A stretch of DNA of 64,000 nucleotides from Bailinhaonella thermotolerans (GCF_003594875.1 NZ_QZEY01000002.1:682001-746000); one strand, 5' to 3'. Shown: positions 27,881-36,372, counted from the stretch's first letter. Numbers and translations are program-made. Notes: generated by a model from the letters alone, not told the origin.

Positions 27881-28975
27881 GTGCCGGGCGACACGCGCAT
27901 GATCACCGACAGTCTGGAGGCCCTGCTCCTGCCGCCCGAGGGCGTGCGGATCGGCCTGGTCGCGCCGCTGTCGGGGGTGCTGGGGCTCGTCGGGCCCTCC
28001 GCGCTGAACTGCGCCGTCCTGGCCGCGGGCGAGGTGAACGCCGCCGGCGGCCTGGCCGGGCGCCCGGTGGAGCTGGTCGCCGTGGACGGCGGGCGCCCGC
28101 CGCGCGAGGTGGCCGCCGAGGTGTCCGCCCTGGTGGCGGCGGGCGCGGTGGACGCGGTGGTGGGCACGCACGCGAGCGACGTGCGGCTGGCGGTCACGCG
28201 GGCGCTGGCCGGCGCGGCGCCGTACGTCTTCACGCCGCCGTTCGAGGGCGGGCCGCGCGCGCCGGGGCAGTTCCTGCTCGGGGAGACGCCCGCGCGCCAG
28301 CTCCTTCCCGCGCTGGACTGGCTCATCGCGCACCGGCGGGCGCGGCGGTGGTACCTGCTGGGCAACGACTACGTCTGGCCGCGGCTCGTGCACGCGGCGG
28401 CGGCCCGGCACCTGCGGGCGCGGGGGGCCGTCGTCGCGGGCGAGCGGTTCGTGCCGTACGGCTTCCGCGACCACGAGCCGCTGCTGGACGCGATCTCGGC
28501 GGCGCGGGCGGACGCCGTGCTGCTGAGCCTGGTGGGGAGCGACCTCGTGGCGTTCAACCGGGCGTGCGCGGAGAGCGGGCGGACCTTCGCGCGGTTGTGC
28601 GGGGCGCTGGAGGAGCACGGGCTGCTGGGCGCGGGCGGGGACGCCAGCGGGGAGCTGTACGCCGCGATGGGGTACTTCGGCGGGGTCACGACGGACGCCG
28701 GCCTCGGCCTGGCGGAGCGGTACGCCCGCCGGTTCGGGCCGGGCGCGCCGCTGCTCAACGCCCACGCGCAGGGCTGTTACGAGGGCGTGCTGATGACCGC
28801 CGAGCTGATCCGGCGGGCGGGCTCGGCCTCGGTCGCGGCGGTGGAGGCGGTGGCGGACGGGACGGCGGTGACCGGCGGGCGGGGCCGGCTGACCCTGGCG
28901 GACGGCCGGGTGGACCGCGGCGTGCACCTGGCCCGGGCGGACGGCCTGGACTTCGACGTGATCGCCGCGCTGTGA
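27881..28975 (+). CDS. AmiC-like amide-binding protein (periplasmic-binding fold, no signal peptide)
   Basis: A 364-aa protein of the type I periplasmic-binding fold (Peripla_BP_5/6; AmiC, UrtA, FmdD relatives). It begins close to the first strand (VRIGLVAPLSGVLGLVGPSALNCAVLAAGEVNAAGGLAGRPVELVAVDGG) and has no signal sequence or lipobox, so it should be cytoplasmic. In Pseudomonas, AmiC is a cytoplasmic amide sensor that restrains AmiR and so controls amidase expression. Here it is followed by a permease and an acetamidase/formamidase, making an amide-sensing role likely; there is no AmiR homologue, so it may work with the divergent MarR. GTG at 27881 has GGGAGG 12 nt upstream; ATG at 27899 is an alternative start. 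Confidence 0.78.
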   Translation: MPGDTRMITDSLEALLLPPEGVRIGLVAPLSGVLGLVGPSALNCAVLAAGEVNAAGGLAGRPVELVAVDGGRPPREVAAEVSALVAAGAVDAVVGTHASDVRLAVTRALAGAAPYVFTPPFEGGPRAPGQFLLGETPARQLLPALDWLIAHRRARRWYLLGNDYVWPRLVHAAAARHLRARGAVVAGERFVPYGFRDHEPLLDAISAARADAVLLSLVGSDLVAFNRACAESGRTFARLCGALEEHGLLGAGGDASGELYAAMGYFGGVTTDAGLGLAERYARRFGPGAPLLNAHAQGCYEGVLMTAELIRRAGSASVAAVEAVADGTAVTGGRGRLTLADGRVDRGVHLARADGLDFDVIAAL

Positions 28976-29002
28976 CCGGCGATCACAGGTCTCTCTTAGA
29001 TG

Positions 29003-29038
29003 TTGAACCTTTTCATTTTCAAGCTCTGGCTCTATCCT
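29003..29038 (+). promoter_or_regulatory. AT-rich promoter/operator of the permease-amidase operon
   Basis: In the 94-bp gap before the permease, TTGAA (29003-29007) and TTCAA (29018-29022) form an inverted repeat and TATCCT (29033-29038) can serve as -10. The patch (29001-29045) is far more AT-rich than its surroundings. The TTGAA-N10-TTCAA spacing suits a MarR-type operator. The ribosome site AAGGAG precedes the ATG at 29070. Confidence 0.45.
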
Positions 29039-29069
29039 TCGGGCTACCCTCCGCACCCAAGGAGCCCCC

Positions 29070-30461
29070 ATGGCCTCACCTCCAGAAGCCGAGCCCACCC
29101 TGGAGCGGTTCGGCTACCGGCAGGAGCTGCGGCGTTCGCTGACGTTCCGCGACCTGCTCATCTACGGCCTCATCTTCATGGTGCCGATCGCCCCGTTCGG
29201 GATCTTCGGATCGGTGTTCCGCGCCTCCGGCGGCATGGTCGCCCTGGCGTACCTGGTCGGCATGGTGGCGATGGTCTTCACCGCCCTGTCGTACGCGCAG
29301 ATGGCCAAGGCCTTCCCGATGGCCGGCTCGGTCTACACCTACGCCGGGCGCGGGATCGCGCCGCCGGTGGGGTTCCTGGCCGGCTGGGTGATCCTGCTCG
29401 ACTACGTGCTCGTGCCCTCGCTGCTGTACCTGATCGCGGGGCTGGCGATGAACTCGCTGGTCCCGGCGGTGCCGGTGTGGGCGTGGCTGGTCTTCTTCGT
29501 CGTGCTCAACACCGCGGTCAACTACCTGGGCATCGAGATGACCGCCCGCGCGAACCGGATCATGCTCGTCGCCGAGCTGGCCGTGCTGGCGGTCTTCATC
29601 GTGATCGGCCTCGTCGCGCTCGCGAACGGCAAGGGCTCGGGATCGCCCACCTCGCCGATCTTCGATCCCGGCACGTTCAGCTGGCCGCTGATCTTCGGGG
29701 CCGTGTCGGTCGCGGTGCTGTCGTTCCTCGGCTTCGACGGGATCTCCACGCTCGCCGAGGAGAGCCGCGAGGAGGCCGGCCGCCTGGGCCGGTCCATGGT
29801 CGCCGCGCTCGGGCTGGCCGGCGCGCTCTTCATCGTCCAGACCTGGGTCGCGTCCATGCTGGTCACCGACCGCGCCGCGCTGCTCGCCCCGGACGCGAAC
29901 GTGGACGACGCCTTCTACGACGTCGCGGCGTACGCCGGGGGCTCCTGGCTCGCCGTGCTCACCGCCGCCGCGACGGCCGTCGCGTGGGGCTTCGCCAACT
30001 CGCTGGTCGCCCAGGCCGCCACCTCGCGCCTGCTGTACGCCATGGCCAGGGACCGGCAGCTCCCGGCGTTCCTCGCCAAGGTGGACGAGCGGCGGCGGGT
30101 CCCGGTCAACGCGACGTTCCTGGTCGCGCTCGTGTCGCTCGCCGTGGGCCTCGGCGCCGCCTTCTACGGCGACGGCGTGAGCCTGCTGGGGTCGCTGGTG
30201 AACTTCGGCGCGATGACCGCGTTCCTGGCCCTGCACGTGTCGGTGTTCTGGCACCACGTCGTGCGCGGCGGCAGCCGGGACTGGCTGCGCCACCTGGTCC
30301 TGCCGGGCGCGGGCTTCCTCGTCCTGCTCTTCGTCGTGATCAACGCCAGCGTCCACGCGCAGCTCCTCGGCTTCGCCTGGCTCGGCGCGGGCGTGATCCT
30401 GCTCGCCGTCATGTACCTGCGGGGCCGCAGGCCCTCTCTCCCGTGGATGGACCGCCCATGA
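29070..30461 (+). CDS. APC superfamily amino acid/amine/amide permease
   Basis: A 463-aa, 12-TM APC transporter. The first helix region reads FRDLLIYGLIFMVPIAPFGIFGSVFRASGGM, with the unwound Gly-rich segment typical of TM1, followed by YAQMAKAFPMAGSVYTYAGRGIAPPVGFLAGW (TM2-3 consensus) and ILSFLGFDGISTLAEESRE (TM6/loop consensus). Its stop overlaps the amidase start (ATGA), so the two are co-translated and the substrate is probably an amide or related nitrogen compound. Its AAGGAG ribosome site and ATG are unambiguous. Confidence 0.88.
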   Translation: MASPPEAEPTLERFGYRQELRRSLTFRDLLIYGLIFMVPIAPFGIFGSVFRASGGMVALAYLVGMVAMVFTALSYAQMAKAFPMAGSVYTYAGRGIAPPVGFLAGWVILLDYVLVPSLLYLIAGLAMNSLVPAVPVWAWLVFFVVLNTAVNYLGIEMTARANRIMLVAELAVLAVFIVIGLVALANGKGSGSPTSPIFDPGTFSWPLIFGAVSVAVLSFLGFDGISTLAEESREEAGRLGRSMVAALGLAGALFIVQTWVASMLVTDRAALLAPDANVDDAFYDVAAYAGGSWLAVLTAAATAVAWGFANSLVAQAATSRLLYAMARDRQLPAFLAKVDERRRVPVNATFLVALVSLAVGLGAAFYGDGVSLLGSLVNFGAMTAFLALHVSVFWHHVVRGGSRDWLRHLVLPGAGFLVLLFVVINASVHAQLLGFAWLGAGVILLAVMYLRGRRPSLPWMDRP

Positions 30462-31468
30462 ACGTCGTCAGCTACCGGCCGGAGCCGGCCGAACTCTCCT
30501 ACACCTTCGGCGGTCGGCCGCCGGTGCGGCGGGTCGCGCCGGGGACCGTCCTCGAGCTCTACACCGAGGACTGCTTCGGCGGGCGCGTGCGCGGGGTGGA
30601 CGACCTGCCCTCCGCCGTGTGCGAGTTCCCGTACCTGAACCCGGTGACCGGGCCGTTCTTCGTGGAGGGGGCCGAGCCGGGCGACACGCTCGCGCTGCAC
30701 TTCGTCTCGATCGAGCCCGCCCGCGACTGGGCGGTCTCCACGACGTTCCCCCACTTCGGGGCGCTCACCTCCACGCACACCACCGCCACGCTCCAGCCGC
30801 CGCTGGAGGAGCGCGTGTGGATGTACGACGTGGACGCCGGGAAGGGCGTCGTCCGCTACCACGCCCGCCGCGGGGACTACGTCGCCGAGATGCCGCTGGA
30901 CCCGATGCACGGCACGGTCGGCGTCGCCCCGGGGGCCTCCGAGGCGCGGATGACGATCACGCCGGACGCGCACGGCGGCAACATGGACAGCCCCGAGCTG
31001 CGCGCGGGCGTGACGGCGTACTTCGGCGTCAACGTCGAGGGGGCGCTGTTCGCGATCGGCGACGGGCACTGCCGCCAGGGGCACGGCGAGGTGTGCGGGA
31101 CCGCCGTCGAGGCCGCCATGAACACCGTGGTCGCGGTGGACCTGATCAAGGGCGCGGGGACGCCGTGGCCCCGGTTCGAGGACGACGGGCACATCATGTC
31201 CACGGGCTCGGCGCGGCCGCTGGAGGACGCGTACCGGATCAGCCAGCACGACCTGGTCACCTGGACGTCCGCGCTGACCGGGCTGGAGCTGCTGGACGCC
31301 TACCAGCTCGTGAGCCAGGCCGGGCAGGCCCCGGTGGGGAACGTGTGCGACACCAACTACACGATGCTCGCCAAGCTCCCCAAGGACTACCTGGGCGCGG
31401 CCGTGCCGTACGACGGGGTCCACGCCCGCCTGCGCGCCCTGGGCGAGCGCTACCTGAACGAGCGCTGA
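30458..31468 (+). CDS. Acetamidase/formamidase family protein
   Basis: A 336-aa member of the FmdA/AmdA family, which hydrolyses short aliphatic amides (formamide, acetamide) to ammonia and the acid. Family landmarks: VEGAEPGDTLALHFVSIEP, a His/Asp-rich core with HGGNMDSPELRAGVTAYFGVNVEGALFAIGDGHCRQGHGEVCGTAVEAAM, and C-terminal YTMLAKLPKDYL. It is the last gene of the permease-amidase pair and is followed within 40 bp by a hairpin built of two GCCGTACGGC units. Ammonia release would make this a nitrogen-scavenging unit. Confidence 0.9.
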   Translation: MNVVSYRPEPAELSYTFGGRPPVRRVAPGTVLELYTEDCFGGRVRGVDDLPSAVCEFPYLNPVTGPFFVEGAEPGDTLALHFVSIEPARDWAVSTTFPHFGALTSTHTTATLQPPLEERVWMYDVDAGKGVVRYHARRGDYVAEMPLDPMHGTVGVAPGASEARMTITPDAHGGNMDSPELRAGVTAYFGVNVEGALFAIGDGHCRQGHGEVCGTAVEAAMNTVVAVDLIKGAGTPWPRFEDDGHIMSTGSARPLEDAYRISQHDLVTWTSALTGLELLDAYQLVSQAGQAPVGNVCDTNYTMLAKLPKDYLGAAVPYDGVHARLRALGERYLNER

Positions 31469-31506
31469 GCCGTACGGCTGCCGCCGCCCCGCCGTGACGC
31501 GCGCCG

Positions 31507-31542
31507 CCCCGCCGTACGGCGGCGCGGGGCCGTACGGCGGGG
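31507..31542. terminator. Terminator hairpin made of two GCCGTACGGC units
   Basis: A 14-bp stem (CCCCGCCGTACGGC at 31507-31520, GCCGTACGGCGGGG at 31529-31542) with an 8-nt loop lies between the convergent amidase and DUF1876 genes. A third GCCGTACGGC is at 31469-31478, touching the amidase stop codon. Confidence 0.7.
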
Positions 31543-31578
31543 CGCGCGGCCGGGGGCCCGGGGGGCGGGATCCACGGG

Positions 31579-31848
31579 TCAGGACCTGAGCTGGACGGGG
31601 CGGTGCTCGATGCGGCTGATGTCCTTGGCCGCCGCCTCCAGGAGCTTGTGGGCGAGCCGGGTCATCGCCCGCGCGCACGCCACCTCGTCGCCGATCGAGG
31701 GCACGTCCGGGTCGCGCGGATTCCGCCGCGCCACCCCGCGCGCCCTGATCACGGTGCCCGAGTCGGTCGTGAGGAGCACGTCGGCGGCGGTCTCGCTGCC
31801 CTGCTCGACCAGGTGAACCCGCAGGTCCCAGGTCTTCGTCTCGTTCAT
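31579..31848 (-). CDS. DUF1876 domain protein (dsRBD-like fold)
   Basis: An 89-aa DUF1876 protein, a small actinobacterial family with a double-stranded-RNA-binding-domain-like fold and no proven role. The pattern is characteristic: KTWDLRVHLVEQGSETAADVLL, RGVARRNPRDPDVPSIGDEVACARAMTRLAHKLLEAAAKDI, ending in RPVQL. ATG at 31848 is selected for GGGAGGT 5 nt upstream. It diverges from the AAA protein across a 233-bp gap. Confidence 0.85.
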   Translation of the reverse strand: MNETKTWDLRVHLVEQGSETAADVLLTTDSGTVIRARGVARRNPRDPDVPSIGDEVACARAMTRLAHKLLEAAAKDISRIEHRPVQLRS

Positions 31849-31928
31849 GGCCACCTCCCGTCCGGGACTCCACCCCACCTTGCGCCCGTTTCCGCGTCTT
31901 GAAAAGCGTGTGAACCGGGGCGAACCGG

Positions 31929-31937
31929 TTATCCACA
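31929..31937 (+). other. Isolated DnaA-box match TTATCCACA
   Basis: A perfect match to the general DnaA box, next to a TTGAAAAG patch, in the 233-bp gap between DUF1876 and the AAA gene. No second box is seen nearby, so it is not an origin. It may be a titration/regulatory site or chance. Confidence 0.25.
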
Positions 31938-32081
31938 GGTCCGGCGTGGGGCCCGCCGCGCCCGGCCGGGGTGCGCTAAGAATGGGGACGCCGACCGGGT
32001 GGCGCGCGGCGCGACCGCAGCGGATGCGCCGGCGATCGGGTGGGTTGACAATGGGAGCAGGCGGCGTGGAAGGGCGACCCC

Positions 32082-34412
32082 ATGCATGACTCCGACCGGG
32101 CCCGGCCCGCGGGGCGCGATGCCGCGCGGGAGATGTTCGACCGCGTGCGCGAGCGCTATTACCGCACCGCCCCGGGCCTTCGCAGGCTGGGCTACGCCGC
32201 GGTGGTCCTGGCCGCGCTGGGCGGCGTGCTGGCGTTCGGCTGGCCGCTGGTCACCACGGTGTTCTACGTGGCGCTGGGGCTGGCCTTCTTCGCGCTCACG
32301 ATGCGGTTCCCGCGCGCGGCGGCCACCGTGCTCGTGCTGCTGGCCTGGGGGGCGGCCGCGGCGCTCATCGCCGGGCTCCACCCCGACCCGGCGGGGGCGC
32401 TGACCGCGCTGGCCCTGCTCGGCCTGCTCGTGGCCGGGGCCGCCCACCTCATCCGCCACGTGCCCCCGTGGCAGACCGTCGCGCTGGCGCTGGCCGCCGC
32501 CGCGTTCCTGGCCGTGGTCCTGGCCGGCCGCGCCCCCGTCTGGGTCGCCTACGCCGGCGCCGCGGCGGTGCTGGTCTGGCGTCTCGTCCAGGCCAGGTCC
32601 GTCGTGCGGCGGGCGGCGGCCGGGCCCCCCAGGGAGCGGGAGCGCGAGCGCGCCGGGGCCGCGCAGCAGCAGGCGGCGCGGGAGCCGGGGCCGCCCGAGC
32701 CGATCTCGGTGGAGGACGCGCTCGCCGAGCTGGAGGACATGATCGGCCTGGAGCCGGTCAAGGAGCAGGTGCGCTCGATCGCGGCGTCCATCGAGGCGGC
32801 GCGGCTGCGCGCCGAGGCGGGCTACTCCACGGAGCGGCCGATGCGCCACTTCGTGTTCGTCGGGCCGCCGGGCACCGGCAAGACGTCCGTGGCCCGCACC
32901 ATCGCCAAGATCTTCTACGCCTTCGGCCTGCTGGAGACGCCCTACGTCGTGGAGGCCCAGCGCGCCGACCTGGTCGGGGAGTTCCTGGGCGCGACCGCGA
33001 TCAAGACCAACGAGCTCATCGACCGGGCGCTGGGCGGCGTGCTGTTCGTGGACGAGGCCTACTCCCTGATCAACTCCGGCGACGGGCAGCCGGACCGGTT
33101 CGGCGCCGAGGCGGTGCAGGCCCTGCTCAAGCGCGCCGAGGACGACCGCGACCGGCTGGTCATCATCCTGGCCGGCTACGAGCAGCAGATGACCGAGTTC
33201 CTGTCCTCCAACCCCGGCCTGTCCTCGCGGTTCGCCACCCGGATCCGCTTCCCCGGCTACTCCCCCGAGGAACTGCTGCGGATCGCCCGGCGGCTGTGCG
33301 AGACGCGCGGGGAGCACCTGGCTCCCGAGGCCGCGCCGGTGCTGCGCGGGCTGTTCGACGACGTGCACCGCCGGGGCCTGGTCGACGAGCTGGGCAACGC
33401 GCGCTTCGTCCGCTCGCTGGTGGAGTCCGCCGCCCAGGCCCGGGACGTGCGGGTGGTCTCGGCTGGCGGCACCCCCTCCGCCGAGGACCTGGTCACGACC
33501 CGTCCCGAGGACGTACGGCGGGCCTTCGACGACCTGACGGCGCGGTTCCGGGGCTACGAGAGCCCGCCCACGATCGAGGAGGCGCTCGCCGACCTGGACC
33601 GGATGGTCGGCCTGGAGCCGGTCAAGCGCCAGGTCCACGGGATCGCCGCCCAGCTCAGGGTGGCCGGGATGCGGCAGGCGCAGGGGCTGGCCTCGGCCGC
33701 GCCCATGCGCCACTTCGTCTTCGTCGGGCCGCCCGGCACCGGCAAGACCACCGTGGCCCGCATCCTCGGGCGCATCTTCGCCGCGCTCGGCCTGCTCGCC
33801 CGCACCGAGGTGGTCGAGGCGAGCCGCGTGGACCTGGTGGCCCAGCACCTCGGCGCGACCGCGATCAAGACCAACCGGCTGGTGGACCAGGCGCTCGGCG
33901 GCGTGCTGTTCGTGGACGAGGCCTACTCCCTGGTCAACCCGGGCTATTCGGGCGGCGACGCCTTCGGGGCCGAGGCGGTGCAGACGCTGCTCAAGCGCGC
34001 CGAGGACGACCGCGACCGGCTCGTGATCATCCTGGCGGGATACGAACGCGAGATGGCCTCCTTCCTGGCCACCAACCCGGGCCTGGCCAGCCGGTTCAAC
34101 CAGCGGGTGGCGTTCCCCTCCTACGGCCCCGCCGAGCTGCGCGAGATCGCCGAGCTGTTCGCCGCCCGCTCCGGCGACCGGTTCGACCCGCGGGCGCGGG
34201 CCGACCTCGAGGACTTCTTCGCCTGGGTCTGCGGGCAGGGCCTCATCGACGAGCTGGGCAACGGCCGCTTCGCCCGCTCCATCTTCGAGAAGTCCGCCAT
34301 GCGCCGCGACATCCGGCTGGCCGCCCGGGGCACCGACGCCACGGCCGAGGAGCTCACCACGATCACCCCGGAGGACCTGCGGGAGGCGGTGGAGGAGATC
34401 TCCGGCCGCTGA
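32082..34412 (+). CDS. Membrane-anchored tandem AAA ATPase (CbxX/CfxQ type)
   Basis: A 776-aa protein. Residues 35-170 form about five TM helices; a charged, Arg/Gln-rich linker (180-205) follows; then two complete CbbX-type AAA modules. Module 1: Walker A GPPGTGKT 261-268, Walker B LFVDEA 321-326. Module 2: Walker A GPPGTGKT 549-556, Walker B LFVDEA 609-614. Both share ATAIKTN, KRAEDDRDRLVIILAGYE and LGN.RF.RS segments (arginine-finger/sensor region). CbbX remodels inhibited Rubisco, and EccA of type VII secretion has a related AAA domain, but no Rubisco or ESX genes are present, so it is probably a membrane-bound remodelling or disaggregation machine. Start ATG at 32082 has GGAAGGG about 12 nt upstream. 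Confidence 0.85.
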   Translation: MHDSDRARPAGRDAAREMFDRVRERYYRTAPGLRRLGYAAVVLAALGGVLAFGWPLVTTVFYVALGLAFFALTMRFPRAAATVLVLLAWGAAAALIAGLHPDPAGALTALALLGLLVAGAAHLIRHVPPWQTVALALAAAAFLAVVLAGRAPVWVAYAGAAAVLVWRLVQARSVVRRAAAGPPRERERERAGAAQQQAAREPGPPEPISVEDALAELEDMIGLEPVKEQVRSIAASIEAARLRAEAGYSTERPMRHFVFVGPPGTGKTSVARTIAKIFYAFGLLETPYVVEAQRADLVGEFLGATAIKTNELIDRALGGVLFVDEAYSLINSGDGQPDRFGAEAVQALLKRAEDDRDRLVIILAGYEQQMTEFLSSNPGLSSRFATRIRFPGYSPEELLRIARRLCETRGEHLAPEAAPVLRGLFDDVHRRGLVDELGNARFVRSLVESAAQARDVRVVSAGGTPSAEDLVTTRPEDVRRAFDDLTARFRGYESPPTIEEALADLDRMVGLEPVKRQVHGIAAQLRVAGMRQAQGLASAAPMRHFVFVGPPGTGKTTVARILGRIFAALGLLARTEVVEASRVDLVAQHLGATAIKTNRLVDQALGGVLFVDEAYSLVNPGYSGGDAFGAEAVQTLLKRAEDDRDRLVIILAGYEREMASFLATNPGLASRFNQRVAFPSYGPAELREIAELFAARSGDRFDPRARADLEDFFAWVCGQGLIDELGNGRFARSIFEKSAMRRDIRLAARGTDATAEELTTITPEDLREAVEEISGR

Positions 34413-34430
34413 CCGCCCGGGGCGGCGCCC

Positions 34431-34502
34431 AGGGGACGGCCCGCGGCTCCGCGCTCGGGGAGCGGCGCTCGTGGGCGGCGCCGCGCTCGGGGAGCGGCGC
34501 TC
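34431..34502. repeat. Two 22-bp direct repeats, each a small hairpin
   Basis: CCGCGCTCGGGGAGCGGCGC begins copies at 34449-34470 and 34481-34502; each contains the CGCTC/GAGCG inverted repeat. The second copy runs into the stop codon of the minus-strand TPR gene. They fill the 88-bp gap between the converging AAA and TPR genes and probably act as terminators. Confidence 0.65.
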
Positions 34503-36297
34503 AGGGGACGGCGCGGCCCTGGTGGCGGCCGGGGAGCTCGCCGGTGAAGACGCGCTTGGGGGTGATGCGCAGGACCTCGCCGCGGTCGTCGGGCAGGGCG
34601 ATGCCGCGCAGCTCGATCCAGCTCCGCCGGTCGAAGGGGTCGGCGACGTACACCGCGACGCGGGGGTCGCGCCGGGCGGACTCCCACGCCTCCTCGCCCG
34701 CGATGAGGCTCAGCTCCCCGGTCTCGGCCACGGTGGTGACGGCGCTGACGGCCATGGCCCTCGGCTCGCCGGTCTCGTCGGAGACCGTCAGGACGATGCT
34801 GCGGGCGTAGGTGAAGGCGCGGCGGGCGTGCGCGCTCAGGTCCGCCGGGGGCACGGCGTCGCCGGGCAGCCGGGGACCGGGGGCCTCGCACAGGATCAGC
34901 GAGGCCTTCCAGGGGCCGGGCACGCCGCGCCACCAGGCACGCGCGGCCCGCAGGGCGAAGAAGACCGCGGCCAGCGCGGGACCGGCCGCCGCGACGAACC
35001 ACACCCGGGGGAACGCCGCCGCCACCGCCATCGCGGGCGCGGTGACCGCGAGCGAGGCCAGCGCGGCGGCCAGCCAGCGGTCGCGGTGCAGCAGCCGGGT
35101 CAGGTACGGCGCGAGCCCGGTGCGGCGGCGGACCCACGCCATCAGCGCGGGCACGGCGACCGCCCCGGCGGCGAGCGTGATCCGGCCGCCGGGCAGCAGC
35201 CAGGCCGCCGCCAGGAACGCCGCGACCACGCAGAACAGCCGCTCGGCCATCAGCCACAGCGCCACGTCCAGGTTCCGGCGCGCGGCCCGGTCGCGCGCGT
35301 CGGTCCGCAGCGCGGTGGTCAGCTCCGTGAGAGCGGCGATCGCGCTCCCCCGCCACGCCTCGGTCAGCATCCGCGACACGGCCACGGCCAGCGGATTCAG
35401 CAGCACGATCCCCAGCAGCCCGGCCGCCGCCGAGGTGAAGTGCGGCGCGAGCACCACCAGGCCCGCGGCGAACGCCCCCGCCACCACGAGCGTGATCAGC
35501 ACGGACAGGCCCAGCCAGGGGTCCCTGACCAGCATCGGCGCGAGGTACGGCCGGGCGTCCCGCGGCAGCCGCGCCGCGCAGACGGCCGTGATCGCCAGGG
35601 CCGCCGCGAGCGCCGCCGCGCCCGCGATCCGGCCCAGGTCCGGCCGGGCGAAGCCGTACGCCGCGATCATCACGGGGGCGAGCGCCACCGCGAGCAGCAG
35701 CCTGACCAGGCGGGACCAGCGTTCCAGGAGGCGGCGGGCGGCGCCGGTCAGCGCGGGGTCCACGGGCCAGGCGGGGTCGTGGTGGCCGCGCGGGCGCTCC
35801 CAGCGGAGCAGCCGCAGCGCGTCGTTCACGCGGGCGGCCAGGTGCCCCTCGGCGCGGCGCATCGCCACCGCGTACGCCCGGCGCGCCTGGTCGTGGTCCC
35901 CGCGCAGCATCGCCAGGTCGCCGAGCAGGACGTGCGGGTCGGGCTCCTCGGGCGCGAACCGGGCGGCGGTCAGCGCCTCGGCCCACGCCTCGGTCCACCG
36001 GCCGGGCTGCCGGCGCAGCGCCGCCGCCAGCCGCAGCCGCGCCGACCAGGAGCCGGGCGCCAGCCGTACGGCCTGGCGGGCGGAGGCGACCGCGTCCTCG
36101 TCGCGGCCCAGGCGGGCGAGGGCGAGGCTGGCCAGGCGGTGGCCCCATTCGCCGCGGGGGTCGCGCGCGACGGCCTCGCGCGCCGCGAGCAGGGCCTCCT
36201 CCGGGGCGTCGCGGGCGAGGCGGGCGACCGCGGCCACGCACCACGCCCGGGGATCGTCGCCGGGCGGGGCCACTCCCTCCACGCCGTCGCTCCCCAT
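34501..36297 (-). CDS. TPR - multi-TM - FMN split-barrel (PPOX-like) fusion protein
   Basis: A 598-aa protein with three unlike parts. Residues 20-165 are a TPR-like helical array (EALLAAREAVARDPRGEWGHRLASLALARLGRDEDAVASARQAV and three further units). Residues 195-450 hold about eight TM helices. Residues 485-590 resemble an FMN-binding pyridoxamine-phosphate-oxidase split barrel (IVLTVSDETGEPRAMAVSAV, ELSLIAGEEAWESARRDPRVAVYVADP, WIELRGIAL). Split barrels bind FMN, F420 or haem and reduce or oxidise small substrates. The fusion is unusual; nothing suggests a frameshift join. ATG at 36297 has a weak ribosome site. It converges with the AAA protein and diverges from the MFS exporter. Confidence 0.72.
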   Translation of the reverse strand: MGSDGVEGVAPPGDDPRAWCVAAVARLARDAPEEALLAAREAVARDPRGEWGHRLASLALARLGRDEDAVASARQAVRLAPGSWSARLRLAAALRRQPGRWTEAWAEALTAARFAPEEPDPHVLLGDLAMLRGDHDQARRAYAVAMRRAEGHLAARVNDALRLLRWERPRGHHDPAWPVDPALTGAARRLLERWSRLVRLLLAVALAPVMIAAYGFARPDLGRIAGAAALAAALAITAVCAARLPRDARPYLAPMLVRDPWLGLSVLITLVVAGAFAAGLVVLAPHFTSAAAGLLGIVLLNPLAVAVSRMLTEAWRGSAIAALTELTTALRTDARDRAARRNLDVALWLMAERLFCVVAAFLAAAWLLPGGRITLAAGAVAVPALMAWVRRRTGLAPYLTRLLHRDRWLAAALASLAVTAPAMAVAAAFPRVWFVAAAGPALAAVFFALRAARAWWRGVPGPWKASLILCEAPGPRLPGDAVPPADLSAHARRAFTYARSIVLTVSDETGEPRAMAVSAVTTVAETGELSLIAGEEAWESARRDPRVAVYVADPFDRRSWIELRGIALPDDRGEVLRITPKRVFTGELPGRHQGRAVP

Positions 36298-36326
36298 GAT
36301 CCCGATGGTCGGGGGCCGGGGCCTTG

Positions 36327-36372
36327 TTGACCAGATGTCAGATACAGCCATATCTCTAGAGAGACAGGTCTC
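36327..36372 (+). promoter_or_regulatory. Promoter with overlapping palindromes upstream of MFS gene
   Basis: TTGACC (36327-36332) and an ATATCT-like -10 (36350-36355) are 17 bp apart. The -10 overlaps a perfect 10-bp palindrome TCTCTAGAGA (36353-36362), which abuts GAGAC-AG-GTCTC (36361-36372). This layout fits a repressor covering the promoter of the exporter gene at 36463. No regulator gene is adjacent. Confidence 0.5.

Noticed and set aside
31929-31937. Replication origin suggested by a DnaA box
   Set aside because: A single box without a cluster, AT-rich unwinding region or dnaA/dnaN neighbours.
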